NCBI RefSeq assembly: GCF_016862795.1
Contig: NZ_BONQ01000024.1
Location: 124,001-188,000, forward strand
DNA: 64,000 nucleotides
Reading direction: 5' to 3'
Source: Dactylosporangium siamense
GTDB lineage: Bacteria; Actinomycetota; Actinomycetes; Mycobacteriales; Micromonosporaceae
Every line of letters starts with the position of its first letter. Within the stretch, counting starts at the first letter, position 1. Shown in pieces: positions 26,163 through 34,143 of the stretch. A model generated the notes under the pieces. The model did no database searches. It saw only the letters and a list, made by a program, of their open reading frames with translations, and had not been told where the DNA came from. The position numbers and the translations under genes are program-made.

Positions 26163-28157
26163 ATGCGACGATACCGGCGGCTCAAACACGTCGCCGTCAG
26201 CGGCGTCGTCGTCGCCCTGCTGAGCACCGGTGGCGCCGTCGCCGACCCGAGCATCCCGTTCCTGCCGTCGCCGCCGCCGCTCCCGGACCTCAGCGAGCCG
26301 ATCCGGTGGGCCAACCCGACGAAGGTCGAAGCCAGTCCCGGGGTGGCCACGCAGGTCACGCGGATCCCGCTGGGCAGCTTCGACCGCCCCGCCGCGGGGG
26401 TTGCCGCCGCTCCGGCCGTTGCTGAGCGGTACTCGCGGGGCGCGAAAGCCCGGACGCTCTCCGTCACCCGCGAGTCCACCGCGCCGTTCAGCGCGGTCGG
26501 CGTCACGTGGAAGGAGGCCGGCCGGATCGGCGCCGTCACAGTCGCCGTGCGCCACCATGTCCCCGGCGGTGCGTGGAGCGCCTGGCGCACCGTGGACGCC
26601 GGCGAGGCCGACCGTGACACCGCGCCCGGCCGCGCCCAGCGGGGCGGCGCCGAGCTCGTCTGGACCGGCCGGGCCGACGGCGTGCAGCTGGCCGTCACCA
26701 CCACCGGCGGACCCGCGCCGCACGACATCGCCGCCGACCTCATCGACCCCGCCGAGGCGGCCAGCGACACGGTGCCGGCCGCTCCGGTCACCGAGAGTCA
26801 GCTCGTCGGGCTGCGGCCCTCCATGCCGACCATCCTGCGCCGGGCCAGCTGGGGCGCCAACGAGCAGCAGATGGACTGGCGGCCGCAGTACGCCCCGTAC
26901 GTGAAGGCCGTCGCACTGCACCACACCGCCACCGGCAACGACTACACCCCGGAGGACGTGCCGAAGATCCTCCGGTCGATCTACCAGTACCAGACGGTCA
27001 GCCGCGGCTGGGGCGACATCGGCTACAACGTGCTCGTGGACCGCTTCGGCCGGCTCTGGGAGGGCCGCTCCGGCGGGCTGTCCCGACCCGTCGTCGGCGC
27101 CCAGGCCGGCGGGTTCAACACCGGCACCGCGGGCATCGCGATGATCGGTGACTACCGCTCCGTGGCCGTCCCGCAGGTGGTCCAGGAGGCCGCCGCGCAG
27201 TACACCGCCTGGAAACTTTCACTGCACCAGGCCATCGACCCGCGCGGCAGTGTCAGCCTCACCGGCGGCGGATCCACGTCGAAGTACCCGGTCGGCACCA
27301 CCGTCACGGTGCCCCGGGTCTTCCCGCACCAGCAGACCAACCCGACGGAGTGCCCGGGCGCCAAGGGCCTCGCCACGCTGCCCTGGATCCGCGACCGCGC
27401 GGGCGCCCTGCTCGGCGACCTCGTCAAGCCGGAGCTCGTGCGGACACTGCTCGCGGTGTACCGGCCGAGCGACGGCACCGTGCATCTGCAGGGTGTGCCC
27501 GAACCCGTCTTCACCAGCGCCCCGAACGAGATCCCGGTCGCGGCCGACTACAACGGCGACGGCAGGAGCGACGTCGCGACCTGGTCACCGACGACCGGCA
27601 ACTGGACCATGCTGCTGAGCGGCGAGGGCTACCGGACCATCCAGTGGGGCCTGCCCGGTGACGTGCCCGCACCCGCCGACTTCGACGGGGACGGCACCGC
27701 CGAGCTGGCGGTCTTCCGGCCGGCGACCGGCATCTGGTACATCAAGGGCATCGGCGAGGTGCAGCTCGGCGTGCCCGGTGACGTGCCCGTCCCGGCCGAC
27801 TACACCGGCGACGGCCGGGCCGAGGTCGCCATCTGGCGCCCCTCGACCGGCCTGTGGGCGATCAAGGCGCTGCGCGAGTTCAAGGTGGGCGGACCGGGTC
27901 AGTTCGTCGCCCCCGCGGACTATGACGGCAACGGCACGATCGACGCGGCGACCTGGTCGCCGGCCACCCAGCAGTTCACCATCGACGGCCAGCCCGCCAT
28001 CCGGTTCGGCGGTGCCGCCGGTCAGCCCGTTTCCGCGCAGTACGACGGCGACGGCCGGGCCGATCCGGCCGTGTTCCACGACGGCCGGTTCGACATCCGC
28101 GGTGCGGGCGGCTACGACGTCGGCGCTCCCGGTGACATCGCGATGCCGTTGAGTTGA
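26163..28157 (+). CDS. Secreted N-acetylmuramoyl-L-alanine amidase (PGRP) with FG-GAP/VCBS-like repeats
   Basis: 664 aa. Signal peptide at residues 1 to about 28 (basic MRRYRRLKH, hydrophobic core, cleavage near GAVA). After a beta-rich region the PGRP/amidase-2 domain lies at about residues 220-400: RRASWGANEQQ, VKAVALHHTATGNDY (zinc His), DIGYNVLVDRFGRLWEGR and HQQTNPTECPG (second zinc His and Cys). From about residue 455, five repeats of the type GDVPVPADYTGDGRAEVAIW follow, with Ca-binding-like DxDGDG loops. They form a likely beta-propeller wall- or glycan-binding module. It cleaves the lactyl amide bond of peptidoglycan outside the membrane. Confidence 0.9.
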   Translation: MRRYRRLKHVAVSGVVVALLSTGGAVADPSIPFLPSPPPLPDLSEPIRWANPTKVEASPGVATQVTRIPLGSFDRPAAGVAAAPAVAERYSRGAKARTLSVTRESTAPFSAVGVTWKEAGRIGAVTVAVRHHVPGGAWSAWRTVDAGEADRDTAPGRAQRGGAELVWTGRADGVQLAVTTTGGPAPHDIAADLIDPAEAASDTVPAAPVTESQLVGLRPSMPTILRRASWGANEQQMDWRPQYAPYVKAVALHHTATGNDYTPEDVPKILRSIYQYQTVSRGWGDIGYNVLVDRFGRLWEGRSGGLSRPVVGAQAGGFNTGTAGIAMIGDYRSVAVPQVVQEAAAQYTAWKLSLHQAIDPRGSVSLTGGGSTSKYPVGTTVTVPRVFPHQQTNPTECPGAKGLATLPWIRDRAGALLGDLVKPELVRTLLAVYRPSDGTVHLQGVPEPVFTSAPNEIPVAADYNGDGRSDVATWSPTTGNWTMLLSGEGYRTIQWGLPGDVPAPADFDGDGTAELAVFRPATGIWYIKGIGEVQLGVPGDVPVPADYTGDGRAEVAIWRPSTGLWAIKALREFKVGGPGQFVAPADYDGNGTIDAATWSPATQQFTIDGQPAIRFGGAAGQPVSAQYDGDGRADPAVFHDGRFDIRGAGGYDVGAPGDIAMPLS

Positions 28158-28230
28158 ACGTCGGTTCCGTCGACACGCCCTTGTCGCGTCGTGGACATCG
28201 ATCACCCGGGGTTCGGGCGTAGGCTTTGGC

Positions 28231-28333
28231 TGACGTATCACGTCCGGCTCTGCCTGACGTATCGCGTCCGCTCGCGTCCGTGAGCGATCGCGAGTGATCG
28301 AGTCCGTGAGTGATCGAGTTCGTGAGTGTTCGA
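28231..28333 (+). repeat. Short direct repeats in the 5' leader of the glycosyltransferase gene
   Basis: TGACGTATCACGTCCG (28231-28246) recurs 24 bp later as TGACGTATCGCGTCCG (28255-28270). Three 16-bp copies then follow: GTCCGTGAGCGATCGC (28276), GTCCGTGAGTGATCGA (28302) and GTTCGTGAGTGTTCGA (28318). A candidate -10 box TAGGCT at 28220-28225 would place them in the untranslated leader, just upstream of the Shine-Dalgarno. They may be binding sites or a slipped tandem array. Confidence 0.6.
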
Positions 28334-28345
28334 AGGAGACGCCAA

Positions 28346-29491
28346 GTGACCCCCGGCCGTCCGCCCCGCGTGCTAGTCGACGCCACGAGTGTCCCAGCCG
28401 ACAGAGGCGGTGTAGGACGCTACGTCGACGGGCTCCTCGGCGCCTTGGCCGCGCTCGACGCGGACCTTGCCGTGGTCTGCCAGCGCACCGACGCAGAGCG
28501 TTACGGACGGTTACTGTCCGGTGCCCGGATCATGGCCGCGCCGGCCGCCGCGGCGCACCGCCCGGCCCGGCTCGCCTGGGAGCAGACCGGCCTGCCGATG
28601 CTCGCCCAGCAGGTCGGCGCCCAGGTGCTGCACTCGCCGTTCTACACGTGCCCGCTGCGCGCCGGCTGCCCCGTCACGGTCACCGTCCACGACGCCACCT
28701 TCTTCACCGAGCCGGAGCACTACGACAAGTCCCGCCGCACCTTCTTCCGTTCGGCGATCAAGACGTCGCTGCGCCGCGCCGGCCGGGTGATCGTGCCCAG
28801 CAAGGCCACCCGGGACGAGCTGATCCGCCTCCTGGACGCCGACCCGACCCGCATCGACGTCGCCTACCACGGCGTCGACCCGGACGCGTTCCACGCGCCG
28901 AGCGACGACGAGAAGGCCCGCGTCCGGGCCCGCCTCGGTCTCGGCACGACCGAGTACATCGCGTTCCTCGGCGCCAAGGAGCCCCGCAAGAACGTGCCCA
29001 GCCTCATCCGCGGCTGGATCTCCGCCGTCCGCGACCGGCCCGACCCGCCGGCCCTCGTCATCGCCGGCGGCCAGGGTCACGACGACGAGATCGACGGCGC
29101 CCTCGGCGAGGTCCCCAGCCACCTGCGCCTCCTGCGCCCCGGTTACCTGCGCTACGCGGACCTGCCCGGCTTCCTGGGCGGCGCCGTCGTCGCCGCCTAC
29201 CCCTCCTTCGGTGAGGGCTTCGGCCTGCCGATCCTGGAGGCCATGGCCTGCGGCGCGCCGGTGCTCACCACGCCGCGCCTGTCACTGCCCGAGGTCGGCG
29301 GCGACGCCGTGGCGTACACCGGCCCCGGCACCGACGAGATCGCCCGCGACCTCACCGCCCTCCTCGACGACGACGAGCGCCGCAACGCCCTGGCCAAGGC
29401 CGGTGCCGCCCGCGCCAAGGAGTTCACCTGGGAGTCGAGCGCCGAGGTGCACCTCGCGGCCTGGGCCCGGGCCGCCGCCCCGCGTGGTTAG
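28346..29491 (+). CDS. Glycosyltransferase family 4-type (GT-B)
   Basis: 381 aa from GTG 28346, chosen because AAGGAG lies 8 nt upstream. The GT-B layout is visible. The N-terminal acceptor half starts RVLVDATSVPADRGGVGRYV and includes VTVHDATFFTEPEHY. The C-terminal nucleotide-sugar half includes AFLGAKEPRKNVPSLIRGW, then AYPSFGEGFGLPILEAMACG (E-x7-E motif) and LPEVGGDAVAYTGPGTDE. It probably transfers a nucleotide-activated sugar, perhaps mannose from GDP-mannose, because the next gene makes GDP-mannose. The acceptor is unknown. No membrane segment. Confidence 0.88.
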   Translation: MTPGRPPRVLVDATSVPADRGGVGRYVDGLLGALAALDADLAVVCQRTDAERYGRLLSGARIMAAPAAAAHRPARLAWEQTGLPMLAQQVGAQVLHSPFYTCPLRAGCPVTVTVHDATFFTEPEHYDKSRRTFFRSAIKTSLRRAGRVIVPSKATRDELIRLLDADPTRIDVAYHGVDPDAFHAPSDDEKARVRARLGLGTTEYIAFLGAKEPRKNVPSLIRGWISAVRDRPDPPALVIAGGQGHDDEIDGALGEVPSHLRLLRPGYLRYADLPGFLGGAVVAAYPSFGEGFGLPILEAMACGAPVLTTPRLSLPEVGGDAVAYTGPGTDEIARDLTALLDDDERRNALAKAGAARAKEFTWESSAEVHLAAWARAAAPRG

Positions 29492-29592
29492 GCACCCCAC
29501 GTCACCTTCTGAAACCCCGTCAGGCGATATTGGTAATGGATATGACACCGCCGAGTTGCTGGAATGCATGCTCGCCTGGGCATGATGAGGCT

Positions 29593-30690
29593 GTGTTCTA
29601 CGCGGTCATTCCTGCAGGAGGCAGTGGCACGCGGCTCTGGCCGCTGTCGCGAGCCGGTCATCCCAAGTTCCTCCACGCGCTCACCGGCACGCCGTTGTCG
29701 CTGCTCCAAGCGACCTACGGCCGGCTGAGCGACCTCGCGACGCCGGAGACCACGTTCGTGGTGACCGGCGTGGCGCACGCGGCGGCCGTGGCCCGGCAAC
29801 TCCCCGGCCTCCCCGAGGGCAACATCCTCGTGGAGCCCACCCCCCGCGACTCGTGCGCCGCCATCGGCCTCGCCGCGGCGGTCATCGCCCGCCGCGACCC
29901 GCACGCCGTCATGGGCGCCTTCGCCGCCGACCAGCTGGTCCGCGACGTCCCCGCCTTCACCTCCGTGTTGCGGGCGGCGATCCGCGGCGCCGAGGACGGC
30001 CTGCTGATGACCATCGGCATCACCCCGACCCACCCCGAGACCGGCTATGGCTACCTCCACGTCGGCGAGCCCACCGGCTCGGGTGACGTCTGCAAGGTCG
30101 CCTCCTTCGAGGAGAAGCCCGCCCTTCCTCTCGCCCAGGCCTACGTCGACTCCGGCGAATACCTGTGGAATGCCGGCATGTTCGTCTGGCGCGTCGACGT
30201 CTTCCTCGACGAACTCGCCCGCCAGCAGCCCTCGCTGCACGACGGCCTGACCCGCATCGCCGAGGTCTGGGACACCCCCGACCGTGAAGAGATCCTCGCC
30301 CAGATCTGGCCCGACCTCACCAAGATCTCCGTCGACTTCGGCGTCATGGAGGGCGCCGGCGTCGCGGGCCTCGTCGGCACCGTCCCCGGCCAGTTCGGCT
30401 GGAACGACGTCGGCGACTTCCACACCCTCGGCGAGCTCCTCGAGACCGACACCGCGGGCAACGTGGTCGTCAACCTCGACCCATCGGCCCCCACCGGCGT
30501 CATCATGCAGGACGCCGAACGCGTCGTGGTCGTCCCTCAGTCGGGCCGCCTGGTCGCCGTGGTCGGCGTCAACGACCTGATCGTCGTCGACACCCCGGAC
30601 GCGCTGCTGGTCTGCCCCCGCTCCCGCGCCCAGGACGTCAAGAAGCTGGTCGACAGCCTGAAGGAACGCGGCTCGGCCGAGCTCCTCTGA
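29593..30690 (+). CDS. manC: Mannose-1-phosphate guanylyltransferase (GDP-mannose pyrophosphorylase)
   Basis: 365 aa. The nucleotidyltransferase signature is AVIPAGGSGTRLWPLSR at the N-terminus. Other features are the sugar-binding TPRDSCAAIGLAAAVIARRDPHAVMGAFAADQLV, the ASFEEKP motif and GQFGWNDVGDFHTL. It lacks the C-terminal isomerase domain of bifunctional enzymes. It makes GDP-mannose from GTP and mannose-1-phosphate, the step after ManB encoded at the other end of the window. GTG 29593 places the signature at residue 2-20 as in homologues; the Shine-Dalgarno is weak. In mycobacteria the equivalent gene is called manB and lies near fbiA/fbiB. Confidence 0.9.
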   Translation: MFYAVIPAGGSGTRLWPLSRAGHPKFLHALTGTPLSLLQATYGRLSDLATPETTFVVTGVAHAAAVARQLPGLPEGNILVEPTPRDSCAAIGLAAAVIARRDPHAVMGAFAADQLVRDVPAFTSVLRAAIRGAEDGLLMTIGITPTHPETGYGYLHVGEPTGSGDVCKVASFEEKPALPLAQAYVDSGEYLWNAGMFVWRVDVFLDELARQQPSLHDGLTRIAEVWDTPDREEILAQIWPDLTKISVDFGVMEGAGVAGLVGTVPGQFGWNDVGDFHTLGELLETDTAGNVVVNLDPSAPTGVIMQDAERVVVVPQSGRLVAVVGVNDLIVVDTPDALLVCPRSRAQDVKKLVDSLKERGSAELL

Positions 30691-31168
30691 CGTTGCAGAT
30701 TCGGGTGCACGCCCGCGGCCGTAGATTCTCCAGCCCTCGTGTCAAGGCGGGCTGAGGCACCCGATTCGGCGTGTGTGATGTCCGGATGGGGCGATTTGCG
30801 GGCTCGCGCCCGCAGTGCTTGTTGCGGCGCCCCTTGTGCTGGTGGGGCGGGTCATGGCGCGCTGGTCGCCATGGCCTTGTGCTTACGGGCCGGTCGTGGT
30901 GGGCTCGCGGTCCTGGTTGCGGCGCCTTTGTGCTGGTTGGGCTGGTCGCCGTGGCCTCGCGTCGGTGGGGTTTGGTCGTGGCGGCCGGTCGTGGTGGGCT
31001 CGCGCTCGCGGTGCTGGTCCCGGCGCCCTTGTGCCGGTGGAGCCGGTCGCGACGGGCCGACCGTGGCGGCTTCACCCCGGTGCTGGTCGCGCCGCCCAGG
31101 TGCTTGCAGGGCCTGGTTGCGGCGGTCTTGTGCTCGGGGCTCGTCGTGGCGGGGGCTGGTGCCCTGGG
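30691..31168. repeat. Intergenic block of degenerate tandem repeats
   Basis: About 480 bp without a credible gene. From about 30815 to 31170 there are roughly four degenerate units of 70-95 bp. They contain CTTGTGCTGGTTGG-like and GGTCGTGGTGGGCTCGCG segments, with TGCGGCGCCCTTGTGC recurring. Open frames cross it only because of GC bias. A weak hairpin CAGCCC/GGGCTG (30731-30754) may end the guanylyltransferase transcript. Confidence 0.6.
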
Positions 31169-31717
31169 TCAGGTGCGTCTGGCCCAGGCGAGCGCCGGGG
31201 CCACCAGTGGCTCGGTGGCGCCGGCGAGAGGGGTCGGCAGGTCGTCCGGGGCGAACCAGCCCAGCGCCGCGGACTCGGTGCTCACCGTTTCGACGGCACC
31301 GGCGGGGGCGATGGCGGCATAGCGGATGTCGTAGTGCAGGGACGGGACGCCGGCGCACTGGACGTGGTGGACGTCGAGGTCGATCGGGGCCTCGCTGATC
31401 CGCAGCCCGGCGATGCCCGACTCCTCGGTCGCCTCGCGCAGCGCGGCGGCGGCCATGCTCGTGTCGCCGGGCTCGCAGTGGCCGCCGAGCTGGACCCAGC
31501 GCTTGATCCGGCCGTGCAGGCACAACAGGACCCGCTCGGCGGTCGAGTCGACGACCAGGGCGCTCGCCGTGACGTGGGCGCCCGGGTGCTCCCGCCACAC
31601 CGTCGAGGTGTCCCGGAGGACGAACTCGATGAACCGGCGCCGGGTCGCCTCGGCCTCCTCGGTGGGGGCTGTCCACTGGGTCAGCACCGCGAGTGCGTCA
31701 TCGTGCAACGTCGTCAT
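31169..31717 (-). CDS. Nudix hydrolase
   Basis: 182 aa. The Nudix box is a recognisable variant, [20 protein letters not shown] then EESGI, with the metal-binding REx2EE core intact but the leading Gly-x5-Glu replaced (GGHCEPGDT). It is preceded by [18 protein letters not shown]. It hydrolyses a nucleoside diphosphate linked to X, with unknown X. ATGA overlap with the end of cofE makes it the third gene of a cofD-cofE-nudix operon, which hints at a role in F420 or deazaflavin/GTP metabolism (inference). Confidence 0.85.
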   Translation of the reverse strand: MTTLHDDALAVLTQWTAPTEEAEATRRRFIEFVLRDTSTVWREHPGAHVTASALVVDSTAERVLLCLHGRIKRWVQLGGHCEPGDTSMAAAALREATEESGIAGLRISEAPIDLDVHHVQCAGVPSLHYDIRYAAIAPAGAVETVSTESAALGWFAPDDLPTPLAGATEPLVAPALAWARRT

Positions 31718-33060
31718 AGTGACGGCAGGCTACCGCGACCGATGGTGAGCACGCCGAGGGGCACGCCACCTTCCGGGACATCGATCCCGGAAAGGTCGAC
31801 CTGATCCAGCTCCAGCCAGCCGGAGGGCACCCCGTCGGCGGCGAGCCGGGCCCGGATCCGCTGGACCTCCATGCCGGCCTCCAACGCCCGTCGCAGATCC
31901 CCGGCCGGCGCCCACACCAGCAGCGACTCCCCAACCAATGCGCCCGGCCCGGCAACCGTCGCCGGCCCGGCGACGGCACCCGGCCCGGCGACGGCGACGG
32001 CACCCGGCTCCGCGACGGCACCCGGCTCCGCGACGGCAGCCGGAGTCGAGGAGACCGGCGTGGCGCCGGCAGACGCAAGCTCGGAAGCCGAACGCTCGGA
32101 AGGTAAACGGTCGGAAGGTAAGCGTTCGGAAGCCGAACGATCCGCGAGCAGGGCGGCGGAAGGGACGGGTGGAAACACGAGCGGTGGGGTGTCGCGGATG
32201 TCGGCCGCGGCGCGCAGGCCCTTGGCGACGGCCTCGGCGGTGCCGAGGGAGAACAGGTCGGCGTCGGCGCCGCGGATCAGGGCGGCCGCACCGATGCCGG
32301 GGCCGTCGGCGCGGATCGGCAGGCCGCGCACGACCGCCACCGGGACCTGGCCGGTCTTGCCCTTGACCAGGTCGGCGGCGCCGGCGAGCTCGTCGATCAC
32401 GGCCATCTGGGTCAGCTGGAGCTCGTTGCCATACGGGTCGAGCACGCCGCGGTAGTCGGTCACGGCGTCGATGCCGGCGGCGCCGATGGCGACGTCGGTC
32501 AGGCCCATGCGCCAGGGGCGGCCCATGGTGTCGGTGACGACGACGGCGACCCGCAGGTCGAAGCGGTCGCGCAGCTCGTCGCGCAGCCAGCGGGCCGAGG
32601 CGTCGGGGTCCTTGGGCAGCAGCACGAGCCGGGTCGGCTCCACATTGGACGCGTCGATGCCGGCGGACGCGAGCACGAAGCCGTGATGGGTCTGCACGAT
32701 CTGCGTCGCGCCGCGGCGGGCGACGACCCGGGACGTCTCGGCGCGCAGGATCGCCTCGCGGGCGGTCTCGCGGGCCGGCTCGTCGAGGGGCACGTCGACC
32801 AGCTGCCCCTCGGCCTTGCTGACGATCTTGCTGGTGACGACGAGGATGTCCCCGTCGGCCAGCCACGGCGCGGCGGTCGTGATCAGCGCGGCCAGGTCGT
32901 CGCCGGGGCGGACCTCGCCGATGCCGGTGACCGCCCGCACCTCGAACCCGACGGCCACCGCCGCGCCCCCGCCGACCAGCTCCGGGCCGGCCATGCCGGT
33001 CCCTTCGCCGCGCTCCGGGCCGGCCACGCCGCCACCTCCGCTGCGCTCCGGGCCGGTCAT
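31714..33060 (-). CDS. cofE: Coenzyme F420-0:L-glutamate ligase without a full nitroreductase domain
   Basis: 448 aa from ATG 33060 (ATGA overlap with cofD). The CofE core (about residues 35-280) contains [58 protein letters not shown] and [15 protein letters not shown]. It adds glutamates to F420-0 using GTP. In mycobacterial FbiB a ~200-aa FMN nitroreductase domain follows and reduces dehydro-F420. Here there is only a repeat-rich linker ([25 protein letters not shown]...) and a ~75-aa tail ending [16 protein letters not shown], possibly a remnant. The extreme N-terminus is a threefold 33-bp duplication, so translation may start at 33060, 33027 (GTG) or 32994. Confidence 0.88.
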   Translation of the reverse strand: MTGPERSGGGGVAGPERGEGTGMAGPELVGGGAAVAVGFEVRAVTGIGEVRPGDDLAALITTAAPWLADGDILVVTSKIVSKAEGQLVDVPLDEPARETAREAILRAETSRVVARRGATQIVQTHHGFVLASAGIDASNVEPTRLVLLPKDPDASARWLRDELRDRFDLRVAVVVTDTMGRPWRMGLTDVAIGAAGIDAVTDYRGVLDPYGNELQLTQMAVIDELAGAADLVKGKTGQVPVAVVRGLPIRADGPGIGAAALIRGADADLFSLGTAEAVAKGLRAAADIRDTPPLVFPPVPSAALLADRSASERLPSDRLPSERSASELASAGATPVSSTPAAVAEPGAVAEPGAVAVAGPGAVAGPATVAGPGALVGESLLVWAPAGDLRRALEAGMEVQRIRARLAADGVPSGWLELDQVDLSGIDVPEGGVPLGVLTIGRGSLPSL

Positions 33061-34013
33061 GCCACGCCTGCCAGGGACAGCGCCTCCCGGACGATCGCCG
33101 AGGTCGCGGGCACGTCGGTCATCCACAGGGGGCGGGCGCGGACGGTCAGGCCGGGCACCTCGACGCCGGTGTCGGTCTCGTCGACCAGCCAGCCGTCGAG
33201 GATGCCGCCGGACGAGCGGGCGCCGAACAGGCCGCCGACGCCGGCGGGGCTGCACTCGACGCCCATCACGGCGAGGCACTTGTCGGCCATGCCGCGCACC
33301 GGGGCGGTGCCGATGATGGGGGACACCCCGACGACCGGGGCGGTGCCGGTGGCGACCGCCTCGCGGATCGCGGGGACGGCCAGGATCGGCGCGACGGAGA
33401 CGACCGGGTTGCTGGGGGCGACCAGCACCACGTCGGCGGCGGCGAGCGCGTCCAGCACACCCGCGGCCGGCTTGGCGGCCTCGGCGCCGACGAACACGAA
33501 CCGGGACGTCGGGATCTCCGCCCGGTGACGGATCCACCACTCCTGGAAATGGATCGCGCGGCTGGCGCCGTCGACCTCGACGACGGCGTGCGTCTCGACC
33601 CGGTCGTCGCTGGCCGGGAGCATCCGGATGCCGGGCTGCCAGCGGTCGCAGAGCGCCTCGGTGACGGCGGACAGCGGATAGCCCGCGTCGAGCATCCGGG
33701 TGCGCACCAGGTGGGTCGCGATGTCCTTGTCGCCGAGGCCGAACCAGGTGGGCTCCGCGCCGTAGGCGGCGAGCTCCTCCTTGACGGTCCACGTCTCGCC
33801 GACACGTCCCCAGCCGCGCTCCGGGTCGGCGCCGCCGCCCAGTGTGTACATGACGCTGTCCAGGTCGGGGCAGATCCGCAACCCGTGCAGGGTCACGTCG
33901 TCGCCGACGTTGACCACCGCGGTGACCTCCGCGCCCAACTCCTGCCCCACCGCGCGCACTCCGAGAAGGAAGCGCGCGCCGCCGATCCCGCCGGCCAGAA
34001 CCACGATCCGCAT
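33057..34013 (-). CDS. cofD: 2-phospho-L-lactate (or phosphoenolpyruvyl) transferase of F420 biosynthesis
   Basis: 318 aa. The N-terminal [18 protein letters not shown], then [41 protein letters not shown] and [15 protein letters not shown] match CofD/FbiA. It joins the activated three-carbon moiety to Fo, giving F420-0 or dehydro-F420-0. In actinobacteria the donor is the phosphoenolpyruvyl-guanosyl compound made by FbiD, which is not encoded in this window. ATG 34013 gives the family N-terminus; ATG 34022 three codons upstream is an alternative. First gene of the cofD-cofE-nudix operon, divergent from a membrane-protein gene. Confidence 0.93.
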   Translation of the reverse strand: MRIVVLAGGIGGARFLLGVRAVGQELGAEVTAVVNVGDDVTLHGLRICPDLDSVMYTLGGGADPERGWGRVGETWTVKEELAAYGAEPTWFGLGDKDIATHLVRTRMLDAGYPLSAVTEALCDRWQPGIRMLPASDDRVETHAVVEVDGASRAIHFQEWWIRHRAEIPTSRFVFVGAEAAKPAAGVLDALAAADVVLVAPSNPVVSVAPILAVPAIREAVATGTAPVVGVSPIIGTAPVRGMADKCLAVMGVECSPAGVGGLFGARSSGGILDGWLVDETDTGVEVPGLTVRARPLWMTDVPATSAIVREALSLAGVA

Positions 34014-34094
34014 GTCAACCATCCTGCCCCACGGGTATGACAGTTCCGGTGCCGGCCGGGACCGACCACGCACGCGGATTTTCCGTTCGAGGGC

Positions 34095-34100
34095 TAGGCT
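34095..34100 (+). promoter_or_regulatory. Candidate -10 box (TAGGCT) for the Q/P-rich membrane protein gene
   Basis: TAGGCT lies 43 nt before the GTG at 34144 in the cofD divergent region. The same hexamer occurs upstream of other genes here (28220, 57338, 59814). No convincing -35. Confidence 0.4.
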
Positions 34101-34143
34101 GCGAGCGACCTGTCGCGTGACCGCTAGATCTTGGGGAGAGCCA

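Noticed and set aside
30739-31398. Several overlapping open frames in the 30.7-31.2 kb repeat block
   Set aside because: Translations are Trp/Arg/Cys-rich low complexity, in several frames equally, and lack start signals. They result from GC-rich repeats.
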